Source: an uncultured Collinsella sp. (GTDB lineage: Bacteria > Actinomycetota > Coriobacteriia > Coriobacteriales > Coriobacteriaceae). Taken from it: a DNA stretch of 5,949 nucleotides. Below, in pieces: positions 1 through 5,282 of the stretch. Numbering within the stretch: position 1 is the stretch's first letter; each line of letters starts with the position of its first letter. Location of the stretch: assembly GCA_900550595.1 (NCBI GenBank), contig URTB01000091.1:1-5949 (forward strand), given 5' to 3'. Made by a program: the position numbers and the translations under genes. A model generated the notes under the pieces. That model did no database searches, was not told the DNA's origin, and was given only the letters and a program-made list of their open reading frames with translations.

Positions 1-29
1 ACGCACACCACCATATGGAAATCGCTCAT
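1..29 (-). CDS. 5' end of a probable electron transfer flavoprotein beta subunit (partial)
   Basis: On the minus strand, 2 bases after the stop codon of the flavoprotein oxidase, an ATG at 29-27 opens a frame that reads MSDFHMVVC and then an incomplete GT- codon, which would give V or another GTN residue (always valine). An AAAGGGGG ribosome site (about 47-40) lies about 10 bases upstream, inside the oxidase 3' end. EtfB proteins typically begin with a short M-x-[IV]-V-V-C-V-K-Q strand, so HMVVCV fits that N-terminus. Etf genes commonly sit next to GlcD-type or D-lactate dehydrogenases in anaerobes, where the Etf takes the electrons from the FAD of the dehydrogenase. What is seen is only a start codon, a ribosome site and nine residues; the EtfB identity is inferred from these and from context. 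ATG at 14-12 is an alternative start. The gene runs off the left edge. Confidence 0.45.
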
Positions 30-31
30 CT

Positions 32-1633
32 TCACGCGCCCCCTTTCTGGACGAGTTCATCCAAGAGCTTCTCCGAAAACAGGTTGCCACGACCCAACTG
101 CCCGGCAGGATCGAGCTGCAGCTTGAGTCGAGCCGATTCGACCATGGCCTCGTGGCCGTACATCGTCTCCAAAAAGCCCGCCTTGATCTTGCCGACGCCG
201 TGCTCGGCAGAGACGGCGCCGCCCATAGCCGTTACCTCCGCAGCCCACCGGGCAAACAGCTCACCACCACGACGGTAGCCCTGCGCATCGCGCGGCAGGA
301 TATTCACATGCAGATGGTTGTTGCCGATATGTCCCCAGGCGGCAGACTCAAGCCCGCTTTCGGCCAACGTGCGGCGATAGAAGGCAACGACATCGGCCAG
401 GCGCGCATTGGGCACCGACATATCCGACCCCAGCTTGGTAATGGTGGGGTCGGTGCGGCGACGCTCGTCGATGAGCATGTTGACGCTCTCGGGAACGGCG
501 TGGCGGAAGAACCGCTGGCATTCGCGATCGACCTCGGTGCGTGCAACCCAGGTCGCGTCGTCGCGGCCGCCCGCAAGCTCCAAAACCCATCCCAGGTGGT
601 ACAGCTCCTCGGTCGCTTGCGCCTCGTCGTCGCAGTCGAGTTCCACGTAAACACAGACCTTTGCCTCATCGTCGAGTGCCGGCAGCGAGACAAACGCGGT
701 CGACTGCTCGCGCTGGCGGCGAAGGATATCCAAGGCGCCGGCATCGAAATACTCAATAGCGGCGGCATGGGACAGCACGGGGCGCACGGAATCGGTAAAG
801 GAAACCGCCTTGTCCTCGCTGTCGAAAAAGCAGCTCACGCCCCATACGACCGAAGGTGCCGCCTGCAGGGCGATCTCGAGCTCGGTAATGACGCCGAGTG
901 TGCCGCACGCACCGATGAAAAGATCGATGGCGTCCATATCGTCCGAAACGAAATAACCCGACGCGTTTTTGGTCTTGGGCATGGTATAGCCAGGAAGATC
1001 CAGCTCGAGCGCGCGGCCTTCCGCTGTCACGAGCGACAAGTGGCGTGCGTCAGCGTGCGCCTGACCTCGATGAAGCTCAAGCAGGTCGCCGTCCGCCAGT
1101 GCCACGTGAAGCCCCGTAACGTGCGGGCGCATGGGGCCGTAGGCGTAACTGCGGGCACCGGAGGCATTGCACGCCGCCATGCCGCCCAGGCAGGCAGATG
1201 CCTCGGTGGGATCGGTGGGGAAGAACTGCTCAGGAGCTGCCTGGAACTCCTCATAGGCCTCAAGCGATACCTGATCCCAGTCAGCGGTCGGCAATGCCTT
1301 CTTACCCAGTTGCTTGCGCAACTCCGAAAGCACGACGCCCGGCTCCACGCGCAGCAGAAAACGGCCTCGCTCGTCGCGGCGAAGACCCAGGTAGCGATTC
1401 ATACGAGAAGTGTTGAGGATATGCCCGCCGTGAGGCACGGCGCCGGCAGCCAGACCGGTCCGAGCACCCTGGACCGTTATTGGAACATGCTCGGCATGGA
1501 GCTTTCGCAGAATGGCGCGGACTTCGTCCTCCGTTGTCGGAAACGAGATGCTCGACGCCTCGCCCGATGTGCGAGATTCATCGCGACCATATTCTTCGAA
1601 CTCGTCGCCGAAGGGTTTGATGGCTGCAGACAC
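32..1633 (-). CDS. FAD-binding oxidoreductase, GlcD / D-lactate dehydrogenase-like
   Basis: A 533-residue flavoprotein of the vanillyl-alcohol-oxidase/PCMH superfamily, expected to oxidise a 2-hydroxy acid (D-lactate, glycolate or 2-hydroxyglutarate type) to the 2-oxo acid in the cytoplasm and pass electrons on from FAD. The N-terminal FAD domain spans roughly residues 25-260: FPTTEDEV (31-38), the pyrophosphate-binding loop TVQGARTGLAAGAVP (53-67), PTDPTEASACLGGMAACNAS (139-158), and GACGTLGVIT (241-250). The C-terminal FAD-oxidase domain (about 265-525) carries HIGNNHLHVN (435-444), SAEHGVGK (475-482), both typical catalytic/metal-site segments of the GlcD family, and the terminal LDPAGQLGRGNLF (507-519). 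It is slightly longer than E. coli GlcD (about 500), mainly through an insertion near residues 110-135. The start is GTG at 1633-1631, supported by an AAAGGGGGAG site at 1648-1639; no upstream in-frame start is better. The substrate cannot be decided from the sequence. No signal peptide or membrane segment is seen. Confidence 0.9.
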   Translation of the reverse strand: MSAAIKPFGDEFEEYGRDESRTSGEASSISFPTTEDEVRAILRKLHAEHVPITVQGARTGLAAGAVPHGGHILNTSRMNRYLGLRRDERGRFLLRVEPGVVLSELRKQLGKKALPTADWDQVSLEAYEEFQAAPEQFFPTDPTEASACLGGMAACNASGARSYAYGPMRPHVTGLHVALADGDLLELHRGQAHADARHLSLVTAEGRALELDLPGYTMPKTKNASGYFVSDDMDAIDLFIGACGTLGVITELEIALQAAPSVVWGVSCFFDSEDKAVSFTDSVRPVLSHAAAIEYFDAGALDILRRQREQSTAFVSLPALDDEAKVCVYVELDCDDEAQATEELYHLGWVLELAGGRDDATWVARTEVDRECQRFFRHAVPESVNMLIDERRRTDPTITKLGSDMSVPNARLADVVAFYRRTLAESGLESAAWGHIGNNHLHVNILPRDAQGYRRGGELFARWAAEVTAMGGAVSAEHGVGKIKAGFLETMYGHEAMVESARLKLQLDPAGQLGRGNLFSEKLLDELVQKGGA

Positions 1634-1703
1634 GCGAACTCCCCCTTTAGTTAACTACAGTGTTTGCAGGGAGATGTTACCGCATCGTTTCGTCGACGTG
1701 ACT

Positions 1704-1714
1704 GAGACCGTCTC
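1704..1714. promoter_or_regulatory. Inverted repeat GAGAC-C-GTCTC, possible operator
   Basis: A perfect inverted repeat with 5-base arms and a 1-base centre lies directly at the predicted start of the leftward transcript, where a repressor would block the oxidase gene. An 8-base palindrome CGTCGACG (1691-1698) follows a few bases away. Both are short enough to arise by chance, and I recognise no named regulator motif. Confidence 0.2.
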
Positions 1715-1715
1715 C

Positions 1716-1743
1716 ATAATTGGCGAATTTTACGTTTGCGCAA
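1716..1743 (-). promoter_or_regulatory. Candidate promoter for the flavoprotein oxidase gene
   Basis: Read on the minus strand, TTGCGC (1743-1738) and AATTAT (1721-1716) are separated by 16 bases, giving 3/6 and 4/6 matches to the sigma-70 -35 and -10 hexamers. Transcription would begin near 1709 and leave a leader of about 75 bases. A second AT-rich hexamer, TAAAAT, lies just upstream of AATTAT but has no partner -35. The match is modest, so this is a suggestion only. Confidence 0.25.
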
Positions 1744-1817
1744 TTCGGCGAGCGGCGGCGTTTTCTCGGCAGGCGCTCTATTTAACGCGCTCCTTTCCAT
1801 CGCAGCCACGCACACAA

Positions 1818-1846
1818 TTGGCGCTCGAAAAAACTTGAGATATTTT
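1818..1846 (+). promoter_or_regulatory. Candidate sigma-70 promoter of the surface-protein operon
   Basis: TTGGCG (1818-1823) and TATTTT (1841-1846) are 17 bases apart, each matching 4/6 of the consensus hexamers, in an A/T-rich stretch (A-run at 1828-1833, T-run at 1843-1848). This is the best rightward promoter I can find upstream of the first gene. It would start transcription near 1853 and give an untranslated leader of about 125 bases that includes the TTGGTCA repeats. Confidence 0.35.
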
Positions 1847-1887
1847 TTAGCGTCTCTCACCTGCGGCGATGTAAATCCGTCAAGCAT

Positions 1888-1905
1888 TTGGTCAGAAATT
1901 GGTCA
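1888..1905 (+). repeat. Direct repeat pair TTGGTCA, 11 bases apart
   Basis: TTGGTCA occurs at 1888-1894 and again at 1899-1905, preceded each time by AT (AT-TTGGTCA and A-ATTGGTCA). The period of 11 bases is one helical turn, as expected for two protein subunits binding the same face of DNA. The pair lies downstream of the candidate promoter and upstream of the first gene, so it could be an operator or belong to an alternative promoter. No acceptable -10 hexamer sits at the right distance from either copy. Confidence 0.3.
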
Positions 1906-1966
1906 AGTTACGGCTGATACGGTCGGCAGCGACAGCCAAAGCCAATGGAAGGTTTGGCCCAAAAAC

Positions 1967-1973
1967 AGGGAGG
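1967..1973 (+). promoter_or_regulatory. Ribosome binding site AGGGAGG fixing the start of the 98-residue gene
   Basis: AGGGAGG lies 5 bases before the ATG at 1979. It is one of the strongest Shine-Dalgarno matches in the window and is the main reason to prefer this start over the upstream TTG at 1736 in the same open frame. Confidence 0.6.
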
Positions 1974-1978
1974 TTCCC

Positions 1979-2275
1979 ATGGCATATTACTGGCCCCAGT
2001 ACGGCATCGCCATCGAAGTTGACGACGACCCGTATCTTCTGCCCTTCGATGAGGAGGCATTTCCCGATGCGGCTGTCTATCACGTCACCACCGACGTGAT
2101 TTGCGATCCCGAATCGTTTTCGGCACTCGCCCACCACATCGCCCACATCCACGACATCAAACTCGACCCAAACTTCGACGAGCTCATCTACTCGCGACGC
2201 CTCATGCTCCACATGCTCTTTGGCGCCGATCCGTCCACGTTCGCACGCGTCTATACCACTAAGGATGCCGCATGA
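1979..2275 (+). CDS. Small acidic cytosolic protein, possibly PD-(D/E)XK-nuclease-like; first gene of the surface operon
   Basis: A 98-residue protein with no signal peptide or membrane segment. It is acidic at the N-terminal half (EVDDDP at 13-18, FDEEAFPDA at 23-31) and has a histidine cluster (AHHIAHIHD, about 58-66). I do not recognise a named family. The opening YYWPQYGIAIEVDDDP followed by a strand (AAVYHVTTDV) and a helix resembles the core of DUF559-like/PD-(D/E)XK proteins, whose signature is roughly D-F-x-W-P-x-x-x-L-A-I-E-V-D-G. Here the first acidic position is not D and no following catalytic lysine is evident, so activity is doubtful and the resemblance may be superficial. The stop overlaps the next start in an ATGA tetranucleotide (2272-2275), so the two are very probably translationally coupled. 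The frame remains open upstream to 1736, and an N-terminally longer or decayed ancestor is possible. Confidence 0.7.
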   Translation: MAYYWPQYGIAIEVDDDPYLLPFDEEAFPDAAVYHVTTDVICDPESFSALAHHIAHIHDIKLDPNFDELIYSRRLMLHMLFGADPSTFARVYTTKDAA

Positions 2276-2781
2276 GCGTAAGGAAGCAGTCGAGCCCCCT
2301 AGGGTCAAAACATCGAAAAAGGCTCGGCGTTGTCTGCCTGGCCATCGCCTGCGCCCTTATCGCCGTCGGCCTATACGCCTGGCAGTCAAAGCCCGTCGCC
2401 GAGACAGGTGCCTCGGTCACAGCGGCGGAGGGTAAGTCGCGCCAGGAAATCCAGGACGAGCTCGATGCCATCGTCCGCGACAACATGATGACGATCTCGG
2501 TCGCACCGGTCGCCCAGCTACAAAAAGGCGGCAAGCTGCGCGTCAACGTGCAAAACGTCCAGGATAACAAGTTTCCCCAGCGTTTCCGCGTGATCCAAAA
2601 CGACGAGACCATCTATGAATCGGGCGTGGTCGAGACCGGCAAGACCGTTGAGACCTGCCCTGCAGGCGACATCAAAGAAGGCGAGGCGTATATCGAGATT
2701 CAAGCGCTCGACGCCAAGACCTACGACGTCCATGGCAATCCCACGCGCGTCAAGGTGCGAGTTGCGCAGACAGAAGACTAG
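2272..2781 (+). CDS. N-terminally membrane-anchored extracellular protein with an Ig-like beta domain
   Basis: 169 residues. A basic N-terminus (R4, K5, K13, R15, K16, R17) precedes one hydrophobic helix (about 18-37), so the chain is anchored at the membrane with its bulk outside. Residues 55-72 (KSRQEIQDELDAIVRDNM) look helical, and about 72-165 alternate in short beta strands (MMTISVAPV, GKLRVNVQNV, FRVIQNDETIYESGVV, AYIEIQALDA, TRVKVRVAQ), consistent with a single Ig/fibronectin-like sandwich. From memory, a stretch of the type KxEIQxELDxxVxxxMMxISI followed by a beta domain with a conserved Y-E-S-G/P turn occurs in uncharacterised proteins next to surface-protein genes in gut Gram-positives; I cannot verify that here. 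The start overlaps the upstream stop (ATGA). The cysteines at 22 and 27 lie inside the hydrophobic helix and do not form a convincing lipobox. Role inferred: membrane-side partner of the secreted proteins downstream. Confidence 0.8.
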   Translation: MSVRKQSSPLGSKHRKRLGVVCLAIACALIAVGLYAWQSKPVAETGASVTAAEGKSRQEIQDELDAIVRDNMMTISVAPVAQLQKGGKLRVNVQNVQDNKFPQRFRVIQNDETIYESGVVETGKTVETCPAGDIKEGEAYIEIQALDAKTYDVHGNPTRVKVRVAQTED

Positions 2782-2819
2782 ACCTGCCACCTGTTATGAA
2801 AATGCGCACCCGTGCCGCT

Positions 2820-2854
2820 TTCGTCTAACCCTCACGGAAACGGTCCGTGACGAA
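2820..2854 (+). other. RNA hairpin just ahead of the WxL-like gene
   Basis: TCACGGA (2832-2838) and TCCGTGA (2844-2850) form a perfect 7-base-pair stem with a 5-base loop. The outer bases TTCG (2820-2823) and CGAA (2851-2854) can extend it by 4 pairs across an 8-base bulge. There is no T-run after it, so it is not an intrinsic terminator. It ends 3 bases before the AAAGGA ribosome site, leaving that site free. A stem between cistrons could protect the downstream message and raise expression of the next gene relative to the upstream ones; that role is inferred. Confidence 0.4.
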
Positions 2855-2869
2855 TAGAAAGGAACGATT

Positions 2870-3469
2870 ATGGACATCACCAGGAACTTGAATGGGGCCA
2901 GGGTGCTCGTCGTGGGCGCAGGGCTGGCGCTCGCACTCGCAATGGGCGCCGCGCCGACCACCGCCCTGGCGGAGGGACGCACTGGAACCACCAACGTGAC
3001 CATCAGGACCCAAATCGACAACATCAAGTTCAAAGCCCCGACCGTCATTCCGTTCGTCGCTAAGGCAGACGGCACGCTCCAGGGCCCTTCCGAGAATACA
3101 ACCACCATCGACAATCTTTCGGCCTATGGCATCCACGTTACCAACATGAAGATTGCCGCCCAGAAGTCCTGGAGCATCGTCGCCGACGCCAAGACGGGGA
3201 CCGCCCAGAACTCCATCGATTTTAAGGTCGGCCCAGACAAGGCACTCCAAGACGCCCACGCCGCGACGCAGGAAGCGGGCCTCGACCTTTCCAAAAATGC
3301 ATCCTTCGACATGGGCTACCAGGGCATCGCCGATGGTACGGACAAGATTAAGCTTAAGACGAGCGGCACTGTCGCCCGCGTCACGCGAGACATCTTCCAT
3401 GTGACCGGCACGGGCGACCAGGTCGCAACCATTACGTGGACGGTCGAGCCCGGTGCGCACACGGCCTAA
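2870..3469 (+). CDS. Secreted beta-rich surface protein with WxL-like motifs
   Basis: 199 residues with a clear signal peptide: R5 and R11, a hydrophobic core at about 12-27 and a TALA|EG cleavage site after residue 34. The mature chain has no cysteine and no C-terminal anchor and is mostly short beta strands. Two tryptophan motifs match the layout of WxL domains: SWSIVADA (100-107, W-S-I in place of W-x-L) and, at the very C-terminus, ATITWTVEPG (186-195) in place of the usual LTWTL near the end. WxL domains attach non-covalently to peptidoglycan in low-GC Gram-positives, so this would be a divergent actinobacterial version; the match is my reading, not a search result. The start is ATG with AAAGGA (2858-2863) 6 bases upstream. 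Its stop lies 17 bases inside the next gene. A segment around IDNL (80-83) resembles one in the C-terminal domain of the 470-residue protein. Confidence 0.85.
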   Translation: MDITRNLNGARVLVVGAGLALALAMGAAPTTALAEGRTGTTNVTIRTQIDNIKFKAPTVIPFVAKADGTLQGPSENTTTIDNLSAYGIHVTNMKIAAQKSWSIVADAKTGTAQNSIDFKVGPDKALQDAHAATQEAGLDLSKNASFDMGYQGIADGTDKIKLKTSGTVARVTRDIFHVTGTGDQVATITWTVEPGAHTA

Positions 3470-3710
3470 GGCAATTGTCCTTGCCGTCATCATCGGCGTT
3501 GCAACGTTTGCCCCGATCGCCGCCTTTGCCCAACAAGAGCAGGCGCAGGCTGCCACGCAGGTAACTGTCGATCTATCGGAACTCGAACGCAGTGGCCAAC
3601 ATGAACCCCTCGCGCAAACGAGCGACACGCGACAGCTCCTGGCAGCAGGAATCGCCACGGCAGGCGCTAGCGCCATCGGCCTTGGCCTGCACATCAAACG
3701 CAGCCGGTAG
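3453..3710 (+). CDS. Small secreted protein with an LPXTG-like but altered cell-wall sorting signal (LAQTS)
   Basis: 85 residues. The N-terminal signal peptide (R2, R4, K6, hydrophobic 8-21, AAFA|QQ after residue 26) is followed by a short linker with one beta-like stretch (TQVTVDLSEL) and then LAQTSD (53-58), a hydrophobic segment (about 62-80) and the basic tail KRSR. This is the exact layout of a sortase substrate: motif, hydrophobic span, positive tail. The pentapeptide is LAQTS instead of LPXTG; LAXTG is the motif of class E sortases in actinobacteria, so only the final G to S change is unusual. The start is GTG at 3453, overlapping the upstream gene by 17 bases with only a weak GGACGG site upstream, which suggests translational coupling. 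Small LPXTG proteins are standard members of WxL (csc) clusters. Whether it is still sorted, or simply remains as a membrane-anchored protein, is uncertain. Confidence 0.75.
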   Translation: MRTRPKAIVLAVIIGVATFAPIAAFAQQEQAQAATQVTVDLSELERSGQHEPLAQTSDTRQLLAAGIATAGASAIGLGLHIKRSR

Positions 3711-3751
3711 CCACACGAATCGAGACCGTCCAGCATAGGTAAGGAGAACCC

Positions 3752-5164
3752 ATGGCATCAAAGAACCTTTTGCCCGTTGCCGCGCTCTGTAGTGCGCTTG
3801 CCACCGGCATGCCCGTTGCCGCTCTAGCGACACCCGCCGTGGACGCCCCCTTACCTGCTGTCAACTGTCTCGCCACAAACCAGATGAGCACCATCGCGCG
3901 CCAACGCTTCTCGCTTGCGCAGGCAAGCATTTCGGCCTCGGGGTGCCTCCGTCGCTGCACGAACAGCTCGATAGTCGTGGATACCGAGCACTCGAGCACA
4001 GCGGACGGCCCCCTAACGGGATGCGTTATCTGCACATGGCGCGCAGCTGCAACTGATGCCGATGGCGATTCCTGCGACGTGGAGCTGTGCCTCGACATCA
4101 CCCTGTCCGATGACTCGGCGGACGGGGCAACAGTCGCCTTCGACAGCACGTTTTTCGAAAACGGAGGGGGTGTATGCCTGGGCTGCGTCCCCTCGAGCGC
4201 CGATGGCACGCAGCCCGCTATCTCATTCACCGCATCGCTGAAAATGACCAAGGCGGGCACCGACGCCACGGCAAATGGCGAGATCGCTCTAATGTTCTAC
4301 GCGAGCGGCACAGAAAGCCAGGAGATTCGGGGCAAACAGCGGACCGGATCGCTCAGCCTGACGCGAGGGGCAGATCCCGGTCCTGTCGATATCAGTACCG
4401 AAACGCAAGATGTGCATCACGTCCTTGTCGATCCGGCGCTCCTCGAGATGGAATGGAGCGGAGTAGGAGCGGTCGGACTCGCCCCCTCGACAGGTGACAT
4501 CGCAAGCGACTCCAGCGAGAGCAGCGGTGAAATAGCGCCTGGGGACAATGGCGCACCAGGCGGCATAACACCGCCATCGAGCGGTCCTTCAGCCACTTTC
4601 AGCGAGCCAAGCGAAACAGCCACCGCAGTGGGCGGCACGCAAGCTGGCGAAAACTTGGGGTGTCCCATGCCGGCAGACATCGACGAGGGCAATTGTTGCA
4701 TGATGGTCGCGCTCGACCGCACGGAAACCGTCGACGCCGCGAGCATTGAGGTCACCGCTGCCGATAAGCCCGTCCGCAAAGCAGCCATTATCGCATTCCC
4801 TAAAACCGTCGAAGTTGTTTTTCTGCCATCGGGCGAGGTCGTAGCCCCCACCTTGCTCACCTTGCTTGGGGCAAAGGGCACGGCCAACCAAATCGACAAC
4901 CTCACGGTCGCCGACCCTGCGACCACCGCAAAACTGCACCTGTATGCCGTAACCTCGGACGGAGGCAAAACCGAGGAATTCGACGGTGAGAATCTCCTGA
5001 ATAACCGGATACTCCATAAAATGGAAGACGTCTCGTATCAAATTGAGCTCGTGGGATTTGACCGAGCTCGAGATGCCGATATCATCGCCGCGGCCATTGA
5101 GTCCCCGCAGCGACTCATGACGCTGTGCTTCGATTACAGCCCCTATGTCGTGATGGGAGGCTGA
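3752..5164 (+). CDS. Large secreted cysteine-rich two-domain surface protein of unknown function
   Basis: 470 residues, not a family I recognise. A signal peptide (K4, hydrophobic 6-25, AALA|TP after 26) leads to a cysteine-rich domain at about 35-240 with nine cysteines (39, 65, 69, 91, 94, 108, 113, 142, 145) arranged as CLRRC, CVIC, CDVELC and CLGC. A flexible Ser/Gly/Pro/Thr-rich linker (about 245-300) joins it to a C-terminal beta-rich domain (301-470) with C304, C315-C316 and C459. In an exported protein these cysteines most likely form disulfides; metal binding by the CxxC pairs is an alternative. The C-terminal domain shares a TV-x(3-4)-F ... G ... P[ST] ... IDNL[ST] pattern with the 199-residue protein and may be a paralogous fold. 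There is no sorting signal or membrane segment at the C-terminus, so attachment would have to be through partners. The start is ATG with AAGGAG (3741-3746) 5 bases upstream, 41 bases after the previous stop, so it belongs to the same operon. Confidence 0.85.
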   Translation: MASKNLLPVAALCSALATGMPVAALATPAVDAPLPAVNCLATNQMSTIARQRFSLAQASISASGCLRRCTNSSIVVDTEHSSTADGPLTGCVICTWRAAATDADGDSCDVELCLDITLSDDSADGATVAFDSTFFENGGGVCLGCVPSSADGTQPAISFTASLKMTKAGTDATANGEIALMFYASGTESQEIRGKQRTGSLSLTRGADPGPVDISTETQDVHHVLVDPALLEMEWSGVGAVGLAPSTGDIASDSSESSGEIAPGDNGAPGGITPPSSGPSATFSEPSETATAVGGTQAGENLGCPMPADIDEGNCCMMVALDRTETVDAASIEVTAADKPVRKAAIIAFPKTVEVVFLPSGEVVAPTLLTLLGAKGTANQIDNLTVADPATTAKLHLYAVTSDGGKTEEFDGENLLNNRILHKMEDVSYQIELVGFDRARDADIIAAAIESPQRLMTLCFDYSPYVVMGG

Positions 5165-5282
5165 GGCTCGGGCACCAAATGCCGTCATTAATACCACTTA
5201 TATAACGTATAGGATGAGGCATGACGCACCCTGCAGCCCGTTCTGCTACGATTGCCAGGTTGGCATCAATATGGGAGGGTTC
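5165..5282 (+). promoter_or_regulatory. Short intergenic region with candidate promoters for the DUF554 gene
   Basis: Two possible -10 elements are seen. TATAAC (5201-5206, 5/6) lies in an AT-rich patch but lacks a good -35. TGCTACGAT (5244-5252) has the form of an extended -10 (TG-n-TACGAT, 4/6) and would give a leader of about 24 bases. A small inverted repeat TGCCA-GGT-TGGCA (5253-5265) sits between the second element and the ribosome site. No stem with a T-run follows the 470-residue gene, so read-through from the surface operon is possible. Confidence 0.3.

Larger units (their letters stand above)
1634..1978. promoter_or_regulatory. Divergent intergenic region between the oxidase gene and the surface-protein operon
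   Basis: This 345-base gap separates two divergently transcribed units and is more AT-rich than the genes, especially around 1811-1910. It holds a candidate promoter for each direction, an 11-base inverted repeat near the leftward promoter, and a pair of TTGGTCA direct repeats downstream of the rightward one; each is listed separately. The plus-strand frame of the 98-residue gene stays open back to a TTG at 1736, but that stretch lacks a convincing ribosome site and I do not regard it as coding. No tRNA-like or riboswitch-like fold is recognisable by eye. Confidence 0.6.

Noticed and set aside
152..1654. Long open frame of 500 codons on the plus strand.
   Set aside because: It lies antisense to the clearly recognisable flavoprotein oxidase, has no known motif and is explained by high GC and the codon pattern of the opposite strand.
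1736..1978. N-terminal extension of the 98-residue protein from a TTG start.
   Set aside because: It would run through the AT-rich candidate promoter, lacks a good ribosome site and ignores the AGGGAGG before the ATG at 1979.
2332..2355. Lipobox in the Ig-like protein (cysteines at residues 22 and 27).
   Set aside because: The residues before each cysteine (GVV and AIA) are not a proper [LVI]-[AS]-[GA] motif, and both sit inside a long hydrophobic helix that reads better as a plain membrane anchor.
3722..3730. GAGACCGTC, shared with the palindrome at 1704-1714.
   Set aside because: Only one half of the inverted repeat is present and the position between two operon genes gives no regulatory reason; a 9-base match can occur by chance.
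2825..3736. A 303-codon minus-strand frame opposite the WxL-like and LAQTS genes.
   Set aside because: The plus strand has ribosome sites, signal peptides and a coherent operon; the minus-strand product is low in complexity and shows no recognisable feature.
4589..5197. A 202-codon minus-strand frame opposite the 3' half of the 470-residue gene.
   Set aside because: No domain signature or promoter; it is antisense to a secreted protein with a well-supported start and domain layout.
5165..5200. Terminator after the 470-residue gene (GGCA-CCAAA-TGCC).
   Set aside because: The stem is only four pairs and no T-run follows.
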